Below, piece after piece: positions 6,938 to 14,726 of a DNA stretch of 45,379 nt. Below the pieces are notes generated by a model, which saw only the letters and a list, made by a program, of their open reading frames with translations, ran no database searches and was not told the origin of the DNA. Position 1 is the first letter of the stretch. The number at the start of each line of letters is the position of its first letter. The DNA is from Chloroflexota bacterium (GTDB lineage: Bacteria; Chloroflexota; Dehalococcoidia; Lucifugimonadales; UBA3495). Where the stretch lies: NCBI GenBank assembly GCA_009837355.1, contig VXTR01000088.1, forward strand, positions 1 to 45,379, in the 5' to 3' direction. A program made the position numbers and the translations under genes.

Positions 6938-8065
6938 ATGGACCTCGGCCTTTTCTACCAGATTCAAGTGCCCAAGCCCTGGGACGACCGCAGCGAAACC
7001 CGCAAGTTTCAGGAAATGATGGAGCAGGTCTGCTTCGCGGAAGAAATGGGGATGACCTCGGTCTGGTTCGTGGAGCACCACTTCCGTTCGGAATGGTCCC
7101 ACTCCAGCGCGCCCGACATCACCCTGGCCGCCCTCAGCCAGCGCACCACCAATATGCGCCTGGGCATTGCCGTGGTGCTGGCGCCGCTGCACCATCCTCT
7201 CCACGTGGCCTCGCGCATGGCCACCCTGGACGTGCTTTCCGGCGGCCGGGTTGACCTGGGCATCGGACGCTCCGGCTACCCCTATCAGATGATGCCCTAC
7301 GGCGCCGACCTGCCCGATGTTTCGGAAATGGTGGAAGAGTATCTCCAAATCATTCCCGGCGCCTGGACTGAAGAAATGTTTTCCTTCCAGGGAAAACACT
7401 ATGACATTCCGGCCCGGGAAGTTATTCCCAAGCCCGTTCAGAAGCCGCACCCGCCCATCTGGCAGGCGGTGAGCCAGGAGTTCACCGCCGAGAAAGTCGG
7501 ACGCCAAGGCCTGGGTTGCCTGGCGCAAACCAGCGTCGGCCTGGAACGGGCCGAGGGTCTCATCCAAATTTACCGCGACGCCATCAAGAACCCGGAACCG
7601 GCCACCAAGGTGGTCTTTCCCCGCGTCGCCGGCAACACCGTGGGCCTGTGCATGGAGAACCGGCAGAAAGCCTTTGCACGAGCCGAGACCATCATCGACT
7701 GGTATCGCGAGCAGCAGCGCATCCGCGATTCCTACGTGTGGCAGGGCTACGACCCGGCCCGGGTGCCCGAAGATTACCAGTGGCACTACCAGCGGGCCGT
7801 TCGGGCCGACACCGCTCGCGCCGACGAGGTGAGCTCACGCTCTCTGATTGACGACGGCGGCCGCTTCTGCATCGGCAACCCCGACGACTGCATCAAGTAC
7901 ATCGAAGACTACGAGCGCATGGGCGTCGACGAGATTATGCCGCTGTTCCAGGTGGGTCCGGTTACTCACGAAGAGGTGATGGAATCCCTGCGCCTGTTCG
8001 GCAAGTACATCATTCCCCACTTCAAAGATAAGGCGCGGAAAGAGTCCCTGGCCGCCGACAACTGA
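6938..8065 (+). CDS. LLM-class flavin-dependent monooxygenase
   Basis: This 375-residue member of the bacterial luciferase-like superfamily (PF00296) uses reduced flavin and O2 to oxidise an organic substrate. Family marks are the N-terminal GLFYQIQVP strand, WFVEHHFRSEW (EHH/EHF active-site segment, ~45), LGIAVVLAPLHHPLHVA (~90), GGRVDLGIGRSGYP (~115) and PVQKPHPPIWQA (~165). Residues 240-310 form an insertion rich in charged residues (WYREQQRIRDSY). The start at 6938 follows GGAG by 10 nt; upstream in-frame codons cross the divergent RAM promoter region. The substrate cannot be told from sequence. A second LLM enzyme lies at 14.7 kb. Confidence 0.9.
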   Translation: MDLGLFYQIQVPKPWDDRSETRKFQEMMEQVCFAEEMGMTSVWFVEHHFRSEWSHSSAPDITLAALSQRTTNMRLGIAVVLAPLHHPLHVASRMATLDVLSGGRVDLGIGRSGYPYQMMPYGADLPDVSEMVEEYLQIIPGAWTEEMFSFQGKHYDIPAREVIPKPVQKPHPPIWQAVSQEFTAEKVGRQGLGCLAQTSVGLERAEGLIQIYRDAIKNPEPATKVVFPRVAGNTVGLCMENRQKAFARAETIIDWYREQQRIRDSYVWQGYDPARVPEDYQWHYQRAVRADTARADEVSSRSLIDDGGRFCIGNPDDCIKYIEDYERMGVDEIMPLFQVGPVTHEEVMESLRLFGKYIIPHFKDKARKESLAADN

Positions 8066-8072
8066 GGCGACC

Positions 8073-8111
8073 AAAAAAAATATCGGGGCGACTCCCAGGG
8101 TCGCCCCGATA
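8073..8111 (-). terminator. Intrinsic terminator of the tubulin-like gene A
   Basis: A 12-bp perfect stem, TATCGGGGCGAC (8081-8092) with GTCGCCCCGATA (8100-8111), has a 7-nt loop. On the minus strand it is followed by eight T residues (8080-8073), so it terminates the leftward tubulin-like gene. On the plus strand it could weakly stop the converging monooxygenase transcript. Confidence 0.88.
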
Positions 8112-8134
8112 ACGTTTGTCAGGCGCAGGGATGG

Positions 8135-9631
8135 CTACGGGCGGAAACCGCCGGCGCCATTCTCGTGGCCGTTGCCGTACTGCGTCGTCTGGGTCTGCGT
8201 CTCTACGGCGCGCTCCTGCTGCTTCCGCTCGTTGCGGATTTGAGCGCCGCGGGAGACGTACCCGTACTGGGAACCCGCGTCGGGGCGGCCGGGCGACATG
8301 AAGTGGCCAGTGCCGAAGCCGGTTTGCTGCAGCCCGTCCGCCATGTGCGCCGGAGTGTAGGTGTCGTGCATGATGTCCGTGATGCTGTAGATGTTCTCGG
8401 TCTGCAGCGGGTAGAACAGCGATATGTGCATGTGCCGGTCGTCGGCGTTTTCCTGGAAGTTGGCCGAGGCGAAAGACCAGGTAAGGTTGGGGTAGGCCAG
8501 ATCAAACTCTTCCCGGTCCAGCTGGTCCCGAACGTCGGATTCGATGTCGGTAAGGCCGGCGGTTTCGATGGGCAGCGTGATGACCATGCGCATCACCGAT
8601 TCGCCGTGAACGAAGTCGTGATTGGCCAGGTTCATGTCCCGGCGGGCGGGATCAAGGATGTCCCACATGGCCTTCTTGGTGGCCCAGGTGAGCTGCTTGG
8701 CGTCGTCGTTGACCACCACCAGTTCACGGCCACGCAGCGGGCCGAACCAACGGCTGCGCTGGGGCACGTCCACGACGTCCAGGCGCCGGTTCATCACCCG
8801 CATCCCGAACCAGCCGTTGGAGTAGCCGCCGAAGCTGGCCACGGTCTCGGCCAGGGAACCGCTGTCAATGCGATCCCGCATCCCTGCTTCCATCGAAGCC
8901 AGGCCGACGGCAAGCTTGCTGTCCAGGCGTTGATAATCCCGGGACAGGCGGTTGTCGGTAACCAGGGCCGGGAACCCGCTGCCGCTTCCGTTGGCGCTGG
9001 GGCGGGCCAGGCCCATGGTCTCCTCGTAGGCGCCCCACGTCTCCCGGCGCATATTCTCTTCGAGTACGTGCTCTCGAGGCATCAGCATGATGGGCAGGAA
9101 CAGCGCGTCCGGGAACCTGTCCTGCAGCAGTTGGTGCAGGACGCCGCCCAGCTTGGCGTGGCCGCCGAAGCCGAGCCATTCCAGGATAATCTGCGGCGGG
9201 GAGCCAACCTCCTCGGCGCGACGGACCACCGTATCCACCATGCGTTCCATGTCCCGGTGAATCAGCCCGTAGTAGTCCTTGTAGGCGTTGGGGTCGCGCA
9301 GGAAGCCGTCCACCTTGGGGAGGTATCCCGGCACTATCACCGGCAGGTTCGCGTTGCGGCCGCTGCGGCGCATGGCCTGGGTTTCCGCGTCAATGGCATC
9401 GATGCTGCCCTGGTTGCAGTCATACATCAGCAGGCTTTGCACCCGGTCAAGCACTCCGGCCTCGCCCATGCGCATCGCCCACTTCCAGCTGCGCTTGTAG
9501 CCGGCGGTTCCTACGGCCACCGACACAATCGGGGGCGGTACGCCGTCGCGAATCTGGTCCTGCTGACTCCCAATTCGGTGAGGATTATTGCGACGAATGT
9601 GGAAGGTTCGGTTTTGCAATTTAGGCGGCAT
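8135..9631 (-). CDS. Divergent tubulin/FtsZ-like protein A
   Basis: The 498 residues have the order of elements of a tubulin/FtsZ-type GTPase fold. A basic N-terminal tail is followed by a strand-loop-helix SVAVGTAGYKRSWKW (37-51, T1-like), then LLMYDCN (67-73, T2-like strand). IILEWLGFGGHAKLGG (148-163) then leads into HQLLQDRFPDALFLPIMLMP (T4-like loop plus helix). LVTDNRLSRDYQRLDSKLA (223-241) resembles the T6/H7 nucleotide-contact helix. The canonical GGGTG(S/T)G loop is altered to GFGGHAKLGG, so GTP binding is unproven. The tail from ~470 is Gln/Asn/Gly-rich and disordered, as in FtsZ tails. The start follows AAAGGGGG by 9 nt and a consensus promoter ~145 nt upstream. It is a paralogue of the next upstream gene. 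Confidence 0.6.
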   Translation of the reverse strand: MPPKLQNRTFHIRRNNPHRIGSQQDQIRDGVPPPIVSVAVGTAGYKRSWKWAMRMGEAGVLDRVQSLLMYDCNQGSIDAIDAETQAMRRSGRNANLPVIVPGYLPKVDGFLRDPNAYKDYYGLIHRDMERMVDTVVRRAEEVGSPPQIILEWLGFGGHAKLGGVLHQLLQDRFPDALFLPIMLMPREHVLEENMRRETWGAYEETMGLARPSANGSGSGFPALVTDNRLSRDYQRLDSKLAVGLASMEAGMRDRIDSGSLAETVASFGGYSNGWFGMRVMNRRLDVVDVPQRSRWFGPLRGRELVVVNDDAKQLTWATKKAMWDILDPARRDMNLANHDFVHGESVMRMVITLPIETAGLTDIESDVRDQLDREEFDLAYPNLTWSFASANFQENADDRHMHISLFYPLQTENIYSITDIMHDTYTPAHMADGLQQTGFGTGHFMSPGRPDAGSQYGYVSRGAQIRNERKQQERAVETQTQTTQYGNGHENGAGGFRP

Positions 9632-9776
9632 AGTACTGTACCCCCTTTCAGGTTAGACAATCCCGGTTATGACGCAGTAGTTCGTTTGGTCAGTTGGACT
9701 ACATCAAGTCAAACAGGGCCAGGTTTCAATCTAAGTAAAAGGCGACGGACCGGAGGCCCCGCCGTGACACGCGGCC

Positions 9777-9806
9777 ATTATAGTGGATGGCGTAAGAACA
9801 CGTCAA
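9777..9806 (-). promoter_or_regulatory. Strong promoter with long leader for tubulin-like A
   Basis: TTGACG (9806-9801), an 18-nt spacer and consensus TATAAT (9782-9777) lie on the minus strand. The predicted leader to the ATG at 9631 is about 140 nt, unusually long for this window. I found no known riboswitch in it. It makes gene A separately transcribed from gene B. Confidence 0.75.
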
Positions 9807-9824
9807 ATTGGTTACGAGTACAAT

Positions 9825-9856
9825 TATTTAGTAAAATTTCCATTTTTTGCTAAATA
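9825..9856 (-). terminator. AT-rich hairpin at the end of tubulin-like B
   Basis: TATTTAG (9825-9831) and CTAAATA (9850-9856) are exact inverted repeats, with A-runs facing T-runs inside. It includes the stop codon of gene B. It could act as a weak terminator or boundary, but there is no GC-rich stem. The surroundings are much more AT-rich than the rest of the window. Confidence 0.35.
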
Positions 9857-11217
9857 TAACGCACATTTTGTTCCCAGTCGTCATCCGGAGGTTCTACAGA
9901 AGCAGCCGATGCAAGTGGCCGCATGGAGGTAAAGGCGTCCATATGGTAATAAGAGCCGAAGCCCGTTTCATGCGGAAGCGCCTGCGTATGTTGCTCGGCA
10001 TCACGATCGGGATGCAGAATATCCATCACCGGCGCCAATTCCCCCAGGATGGGATACAGACGCGATACGTGCATATAGGGGTCTTTGGTTAAACCTTCAC
10101 TGAACCGCGCAGTGTTGAAGGCAATGTCTGTGTTGGGAAGCTGTCCGAAGAAGTTGCTGCGTTCCAGCGCTTCCGCAGTCTCCGCGGCCATGGGTTCCAG
10201 CGCGTCCGGATGCACCGGCAGCGACACCACCACTTCCTGGGGCGCATTGTAGGGTTCCTTCAAACCCGGCGTCATCTGCGATGACGGCTCCAGCGTGGAC
10301 CAGATGGCGTCGGCGATGGAACTCGACGTTTCTTCTTCCGAGCTCACGGTGGCGTATTCCTGCCACCACGGTGGAAAGCGCATCCACTCAAACTTCCGCG
10401 TTATCGGCATCTTCCGCCGCACCGTGGCCATGCCCAGCCACCCGCCGGAGGATGGCACGAGACGCCCGTAAGCGGCCGCCAGCTGGCTGCTGGCCGCCCC
10501 CTCCTCCTCAATCTCCGCAGCTTCAAATCCCGCCAGGGCCGTGCTCAGCCTGATGTCGTCGTCGCCGGAAGAACCCAGCGACAGCCCCGTTACCAGGCAG
10601 TTGGAGCCTTCCAGCAGGCTTTCATACTGTTCCCAGATATAGCGCCTGGTCCATTCCCTGGACGCGTGGTCTTCGGGCAGCGTCAGCACCGGCAGCAGCA
10701 CGCTGGCGGGAAAGGCCACGCGCAGCTTGCGGTGCAGCCGCCCGCTGGGCACCGAGTGCCCGGAGAATCCCAGGAACTCGATGATTACGTCGGGCGAGCG
10801 GCCGGAACTCTCGGACTGCGCGCCGACCTGCCCCACGATGTTGTCCATGTCCCGCTCCAGCGGGCCTTCGTATTCCTCAAACCGCCTGGGGTTGCGCATA
10901 AATCCGTTGGGCATCGGCACGTAGCTGGGAAATAGTACCTGCATACCATGGCCATGCCTGGACCTCCCCAGGAACCTGCGCAGGAACTTCTGCACGTAGG
11001 AAACGGTGAGCTCGTTGCAGTCGTAGAAAACTACGCTTTGAACCTTCCCCAGCTGGGAAAGTTCCGCCATGCGCTGCAGAAACCACAATGCCCTCCGCGC
11101 GCCGGCCGTGCCGGTGCCCAATACCACCAGCGATGCCGCCGCTCCATTCGTCTTGCGCTTGGTGGTGCGGAGCAGTCGGTTGCTTCGGCTGCGCGCCTTT
11201 ACGAATGTGTTCGGCAT
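9850..11217 (-). CDS. Divergent tubulin/FtsZ-like protein B
   Basis: This 455-residue paralogue of the 8.1-9.6 kb product is collinear with it over most of its length. Shared blocks are the glycine loop VVLGTGTAGARRALWFL (31-47), VVFYDCNEL (62-70), SYVPMPNGFMRNPRRFEEYE (98-117), VIIEFLGFSGHSVPSG (144-159) followed by LHRKLRVAFPASVLLPVLTL, and a helix with STALAGFEAAE (225-235). Gene B keeps a GTGTAG glycine loop, closer to the tubulin GGxG pattern than A. Its T6-like segment reads CLVTGLSLG instead of ALVTDNRLS, so the Asn thought to contact the nucleotide base in tubulins is lost. The N-terminal 25 residues are strongly basic. No good ribosome site precedes 11217; the gene follows the hydrolase by 55 nt and may share its transcript. 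Confidence 0.6.
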   Translation of the reverse strand: MPNTFVKARSRSNRLLRTTKRKTNGAAASLVVLGTGTAGARRALWFLQRMAELSQLGKVQSVVFYDCNELTVSYVQKFLRRFLGRSRHGHGMQVLFPSYVPMPNGFMRNPRRFEEYEGPLERDMDNIVGQVGAQSESSGRSPDVIIEFLGFSGHSVPSGRLHRKLRVAFPASVLLPVLTLPEDHASREWTRRYIWEQYESLLEGSNCLVTGLSLGSSGDDDIRLSTALAGFEAAEIEEEGAASSQLAAAYGRLVPSSGGWLGMATVRRKMPITRKFEWMRFPPWWQEYATVSSEEETSSSIADAIWSTLEPSSQMTPGLKEPYNAPQEVVVSLPVHPDALEPMAAETAEALERSNFFGQLPNTDIAFNTARFSEGLTKDPYMHVSRLYPILGELAPVMDILHPDRDAEQHTQALPHETGFGSYYHMDAFTSMRPLASAASVEPPDDDWEQNVRYI

Positions 11218-11272
11218 GATTGTTTGACCGCTTGTGGTTCAGGAATGGGAATGCTGCAACGGGATGTTCGAG

Positions 11273-12073
11273 TCAGGAACCGGGTTTCAGGAAGGCCAGC
11301 ACCGCATCGACGAAGCCCTCCGGGTCTTCAATCTGCGGGATGTGCCCAACGCCCGGCATGATGTGCTTGCGAGCCCGCACAATGTTGTTGTGCAGCAGCT
11401 CTTCGCCGTCCCGCAGCCGGTCAACCTCGCCGTACAGCACCAGCGTCTCCCGGGCCTGCACCATCGGCAGCCGGGCCATGATGTCGTACCAGGCCAGCGA
11501 TTCGTGCAGCTTCTTCACCCAGGTGCCGGCCTGGGCCCGCGTGTCATTCTGGGCGTCCACCCACTCTTGCCTGGGTTCCGCAAAGGTGGTTGACTCTTTC
11601 GCCTGTTCCATGGTTCGGGGAACCGGCAGGCCGTCGGCGTCGTAGCCGGCGGCGGTCTCGGCAATACGCTCCGGCGCCGTGCGGGCGTCCCACACCGGCG
11701 AGCCCACCAGCACCAGCTTGTCCAGCCGGTCCGGGAACGAGGCGGCCATCTCCGTGGCCAGGACGGCCCCCACCGAATTGCCCACGTAATGGCCCCGGTG
11801 TATGTTCAGAATCTGGCAGGCGTCGTCCAGGGCCTGCGCGTAGTCCGGGATGTTGAAGTGGCGCGTCGGCTTGTCGGACTTGCCGTGGCCGAGCATATCG
11901 AAAGCGTAACAGGTATAGTGCTGGCTGAAAGCGTCGATGACGCTGCTCCACGCCCAGGTGGAAGTGCCCAGCGGGTGCAGCATCACCAGCGGATAGCCGG
12001 CGCCCTGCTTCACAAAGTGCATGTTGCCTTCGCGGGTGGTAACGGTGTCGGTAAGGTCGCGCCGCACGAACAT
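11273..12073 (-). CDS. Alpha/beta-fold hydrolase
   Basis: This 266-residue hydrolase has the oxyanion-hole block LVMLHPLGTSTWAW near residue 27, FDMLGHGKSDKP, and the nucleophile elbow HYVGNSVGAVLATEMA with Ser in GNSVG at ~100. The C-terminal acid (LVLYGEVDRL) and histidine (GVGHIPQIEDPE) are also present, so the catalytic triad looks complete. The substrate is unknown; relatives include meta-cleavage-product hydrolases, esterases and haloalkane dehalogenases. I chose the ATG at 12073 because AGGAGGC precedes it by 7 nt; a longer frame to 12139 lacks a ribosome site. It is the first gene after a TTGACA promoter and lies upstream of tubulin-like B. Confidence 0.88.
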   Translation of the reverse strand: MFVRRDLTDTVTTREGNMHFVKQGAGYPLVMLHPLGTSTWAWSSVIDAFSQHYTCYAFDMLGHGKSDKPTRHFNIPDYAQALDDACQILNIHRGHYVGNSVGAVLATEMAASFPDRLDKLVLVGSPVWDARTAPERIAETAAGYDADGLPVPRTMEQAKESTTFAEPRQEWVDAQNDTRAQAGTWVKKLHESLAWYDIMARLPMVQARETLVLYGEVDRLRDGEELLHNNIVRARKHIMPGVGHIPQIEDPEGFVDAVLAFLKPGS

Positions 12074-12146
12074 AACGGTGGCCTCCTGTTGGTAGCGAAA
12101 CAAGGGACGCTGGACGAACCCCCGTAGGGGTTGCCCCATTGCTGTA

Positions 12147-12176
12147 ATGCTAACGATTTGGCAGGTACAATGTCAA
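12147..12176 (-). promoter_or_regulatory. Promoter of the hydrolase / tubulin-like B transcript
   Basis: TTGACA (12176-12171), an 18-nt spacer and TAGCAT (12152-12147) on the minus strand lie about 75 nt upstream of the hydrolase ATG. Confidence 0.6.
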
Positions 12177-12234
12177 ATCAGGGGAACCGTAACCCCACGC
12201 AATCACCAACCACAGCGGGAGGAGCCGGCACAAG

Positions 12235-12744
12235 ATGGGAATTCTCACTGACGCCATGAAGCAGACTTTGACGGACGACCGGCTGATTTTCGTCGCCACC
12301 GTCTGCCCCGACGGCACACCTAACCTTTCGCCCAAGGGCACGACCATGGTTTGGGACGACGACCACGTCCTGTTCACCGATTTGGCCTCGCCGGGCACGA
12401 TGCGCAACCTGGAAAGCAACCCGGCCATTGAAATCAACGCGGTGAACGTCTTTGCCCGGCGCGGCTACCGTTTCAAGGGAACGGCCTCGATCCACAAAGA
12501 CGGCGACGTGCACGCCGCCGTCCTGGAGCGGATGCGCAACGGCCCGGCCTCGCTGAACGGCCTGGCGGAGCGAGTGCGCGCGGTGGCCCTGGTCAGGGTT
12601 GAACAGGCGCTGCCACTGGTGTCCCCCGGCTACTGGGGCGGCGCCACCGAGGCCGAAATGCGCCGCCAGTGGGAAGCCAACTGGAGCGCCGCCAACGACC
12701 AATGGCACGCCCGGGCAGCGGGAGCCAACGATGGCAACCAATAG
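12235..12744 (+). CDS. Pyridoxamine 5'-phosphate oxidase-family flavoprotein
   Basis: This 169-residue protein carries the split-barrel FMN-binding fold. Family traits are LIFVATVCPDGTPNLSPKGT near residue 17, VLFTDLASPGTMRNLESNPA near 45, AVNVFARRGYRFKGTASIH near 70, and a C-terminal PLVSPGYWGG segment. Such proteins bind FMN or F420 and reduce or detoxify small molecules; true PdxH activity is not implied. GGGAGGAG precedes the ATG. Its last 14 nt overlap the start of the GNAT gene, so the two are translated as a pair. It is divergent from the hydrolase. Confidence 0.85.
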   Translation: MGILTDAMKQTLTDDRLIFVATVCPDGTPNLSPKGTTMVWDDDHVLFTDLASPGTMRNLESNPAIEINAVNVFARRGYRFKGTASIHKDGDVHAAVLERMRNGPASLNGLAERVRAVALVRVEQALPLVSPGYWGGATEAEMRRQWEANWSAANDQWHARAAGANDGNQ

Positions 12745-13192
12745 CCAACTCTCCGACGTTACCGTCAAGCTCGTCGAAACCCCCGCCGAACTGGAGGGCG
12801 CCGTCGCCCTGCGGATGCGCGTCTTCGTCGGCGAACAGGGCGTCCCCGCCGCCGTTGAGGTGGACGAGGCCGATTCGTCGCCCGACACCGTTCACGCCGT
12901 GGCCTTGCATCAGGGTGTGGTCATTGCCACCGGCCGGCTGCTCCCCGACGTGGACGGCAAGGGACCCCACGTCGGTCGGATGGCGGTGGAACCACGATGG
13001 CGGCGCACCGGCGTCGGCGGCCGGGTGCTGGCCTTTCTGGAAGCGCAGGGCCGTGCCCTGGGTTTCCGCCAGATCACCCTGCACGCCCAGGAGTACGTAA
13101 AATCCTTCTACGCCGGCCACGGCTACCAGGAAGTCGGGGATATGTTCCTGGAAGTGGACATACCCCACCGCGAAATGGTGAAGAAACTGTAA
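12731..13192 (+). CDS. GNAT-family N-acetyltransferase
   Basis: This 153-residue acetyl-CoA-dependent acyltransferase resembles the ElaA/YjcF-like GNAT group. It shows ALRMRVFVGEQGVPAAVEVD near residue 25, ATGRLLPDVDGKGPHVGRMA near 65, the acetyl-CoA pyrophosphate loop RWRRTGVGGRVL (R/Q-x-x-G-x-G/A type), and a final SFYAGHGYQEVGDMFLEVDI segment. The ATG at 12731 lies within the 3' end of the PPOX gene (14-nt overlap) with GGGAG just upstream. A longer in-frame extension to 12599 would lie wholly inside the PPOX gene and is rejected. The substrate amine is unknown. Confidence 0.88.
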   Translation: MATNSQLSDVTVKLVETPAELEGAVALRMRVFVGEQGVPAAVEVDEADSSPDTVHAVALHQGVVIATGRLLPDVDGKGPHVGRMAVEPRWRRTGVGGRVLAFLEAQGRALGFRQITLHAQEYVKSFYAGHGYQEVGDMFLEVDIPHREMVKKL

Positions 13193-13195
13193 CGC

Positions 13196-13510
13196 TTACG
13201 CCACCCCGGCCGTCTCCTCCACGCCGTCCATCACCCGCACCTCCATCTTGGCGATGTGGCTGGTGGGACGGTCGGCCAGCGCCGTGCGCTCCGGCGAGGC
13301 GAAGTAGGCCGCCTCTTTCTCCGCTATGTCGTCCGCGCTGTCGAATCGGCGCATCCAGATGAACTCCGTGCGGTCGGCGTTCACGTAGCTGGATACCACC
13401 GGAATGCCCAGACGGTCGTGCAGCGGCCGGATGTGTTCGTTGAACAAACCCAACCAGGAGTCCATCATCCCACGGTTGATGGTGTAGATACGCAATTGAT
13501 AAGTTGCCAT
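13196..13510 (-). CDS. NIPSNAP-family protein
   Basis: The 104-residue protein is a ferredoxin-like dimeric alpha/beta-barrel domain of the NIPSNAP group (PF07978), starting YQLRIYTINRGMMDSWLGLF and containing TEFIWMRRFDSADDIAEKEA. GGAGGAG upstream sets the ATG at 13510; a longer frame to 13573 has no ribosome site. These proteins are often encoded beside oxidative catabolic enzymes in bacteria, but their reaction is generally undefined. It lies downstream of the enolase-superfamily enzyme, 71 nt away on the same strand, and is probably part of one transcript with it and the LLM enzyme. It converges with the GNAT gene. Confidence 0.85.
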   Translation of the reverse strand: MATYQLRIYTINRGMMDSWLGLFNEHIRPLHDRLGIPVVSSYVNADRTEFIWMRRFDSADDIAEKEAAYFASPERTALADRPTSHIAKMEVRVMDGVEETAGVA

Positions 13511-13581
13511 TGTTTCGACTCCTCCAACTCTTTTTGAAATACTCTTGTCAACCCGCCAAAAACCCGGAAACAACAGTTGGG

Positions 13582-14667
13582 TCAGGCGACTTGGTACTGG
13601 GCGATGGCGTCCTGGCTGAAGGACAAACCCAGCCCGGGACGGTCGGGCACGACGATGTCGCCGTCCACGATGTCCGGCGTTTCGTCGAACAGCCGCAGCG
13701 TCCAGGGCATATATTCCACCGTCAGCCCGTTGGGTATCGCGGCGATGGTATGCGTCTGCACTTCCGGTATCAGGTGCGACACCACCGGCAGGTTGAACGC
13801 CTCGGCCATGCCGGCGATTTTGCGGAACGGCGTGATGCCGCCGGCCCGCAGCAGGTCAATCATCACGATGTCGATGCTGCGCTGCTCCAGCAGGTGGCGG
13901 AAGGAGCGGATGCCGTACACGTACTCCCCGGCGGCGATGGGCGTCACCAATGCGTCGGCCACCCGCGCCAGGCCCTGGTAGTCGTCCCGCGCCACCACGT
14001 CCTCCAGCCAGAACAGGTGATATTCCTCCACCATGCTGCCAATCTGGATGGCCTGGTTCACGTTCCACAGCTGGTTGATGTCGCACATCAGGTCAATGTC
14101 CGGCCCGATTCCCTCGCGCAGCGTCCGTATCCGCGCCACTTCACGGGCCGCCGTCGGTTCCGCCCCCATCTGCGTCTTCATCTGGCGAAAGCCCTGCTCC
14201 ACCAGGCGCGGGCCGGCCTCGGCCAGATATTCCACGCCCATGGGCCGCATCAGCGCGCCGCTGGCGTAGGTCGGCGCCCGGTCCCGGTAACCGCCCAGCA
14301 GGCTGCAAACCGTCTGGTCCAACGCCTTGCCCTTGATGTCCCACACTGCCATGTCCACGGCGGCCAGCGCCAGCGACAGGATGCCCTCCGGCCCGGCCGA
14401 GGCGCAGGCGTCCATCAGCTTGCCCCACACGGCTTCCGGGTTCATCGGGTCCTCGCCGGCGGCCAGGGCCGCCAGGTCGTCCACCGCCCGCCGCAGCGCG
14501 TGCACCAGCGGGCCGCCGAAAAAGGTCAGCCCCACGCCGTCGATGCCTTCGTCGGTGTGCAGTTCCAGGGTAACGAACTCCCTGGTTCCGGGCTGCTCGA
14601 TGCCGACCACCAGCGGGTTGTCGGCGGGGGTTTGCAGGACGCGGGTCGTCGCGCCGGTAATTCTCAT
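13582..14667 (-). CDS. Mandelate racemase/muconate-lactonizing-type enzyme
   Basis: This 361-residue enolase-superfamily protein has a capping domain (1-125) and a TIM barrel. Metal ligands are D196 (LMCDINQLW), E222 (FWLEDVV) and E248 (AAGEYVYG). A D271/H298 pair (IDLLRAGG; VVSHLIPE) could act as general base. The usual KxK motif reads K164-T-Q166 (RQMKTQMG), so the second lysine is replaced by glutamine. That argues for a dehydratase or other function rather than a mandelate-type racemase. The ATG at 14667 aligns with the family N-terminus (MRITGATTRV). The frame runs further upstream through the next gene in an artificial register. It sits between the LLM and NIPSNAP genes. Confidence 0.88.
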   Translation of the reverse strand: MRITGATTRVLQTPADNPLVVGIEQPGTREFVTLELHTDEGIDGVGLTFFGGPLVHALRRAVDDLAALAAGEDPMNPEAVWGKLMDACASAGPEGILSLALAAVDMAVWDIKGKALDQTVCSLLGGYRDRAPTYASGALMRPMGVEYLAEAGPRLVEQGFRQMKTQMGAEPTAAREVARIRTLREGIGPDIDLMCDINQLWNVNQAIQIGSMVEEYHLFWLEDVVARDDYQGLARVADALVTPIAAGEYVYGIRSFRHLLEQRSIDIVMIDLLRAGGITPFRKIAGMAEAFNLPVVSHLIPEVQTHTIAAIPNGLTVEYMPWTLRLFDETPDIVDGDIVVPDRPGLGLSFSQDAIAQYQVA

Positions 14668-14726
14668 AGCAAGCTTGGCTCCGTATTGGATGGTCGTCGG
14701 CAGATTAGCATGGGGGGTTAACCCGT

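Noticed and set aside
9632-9776. Riboswitch in the leader of the tubulin-like gene
   Set aside because: I could find only weak, short pairings and no conserved core of a known class; it is kept only as an unusually long leader.
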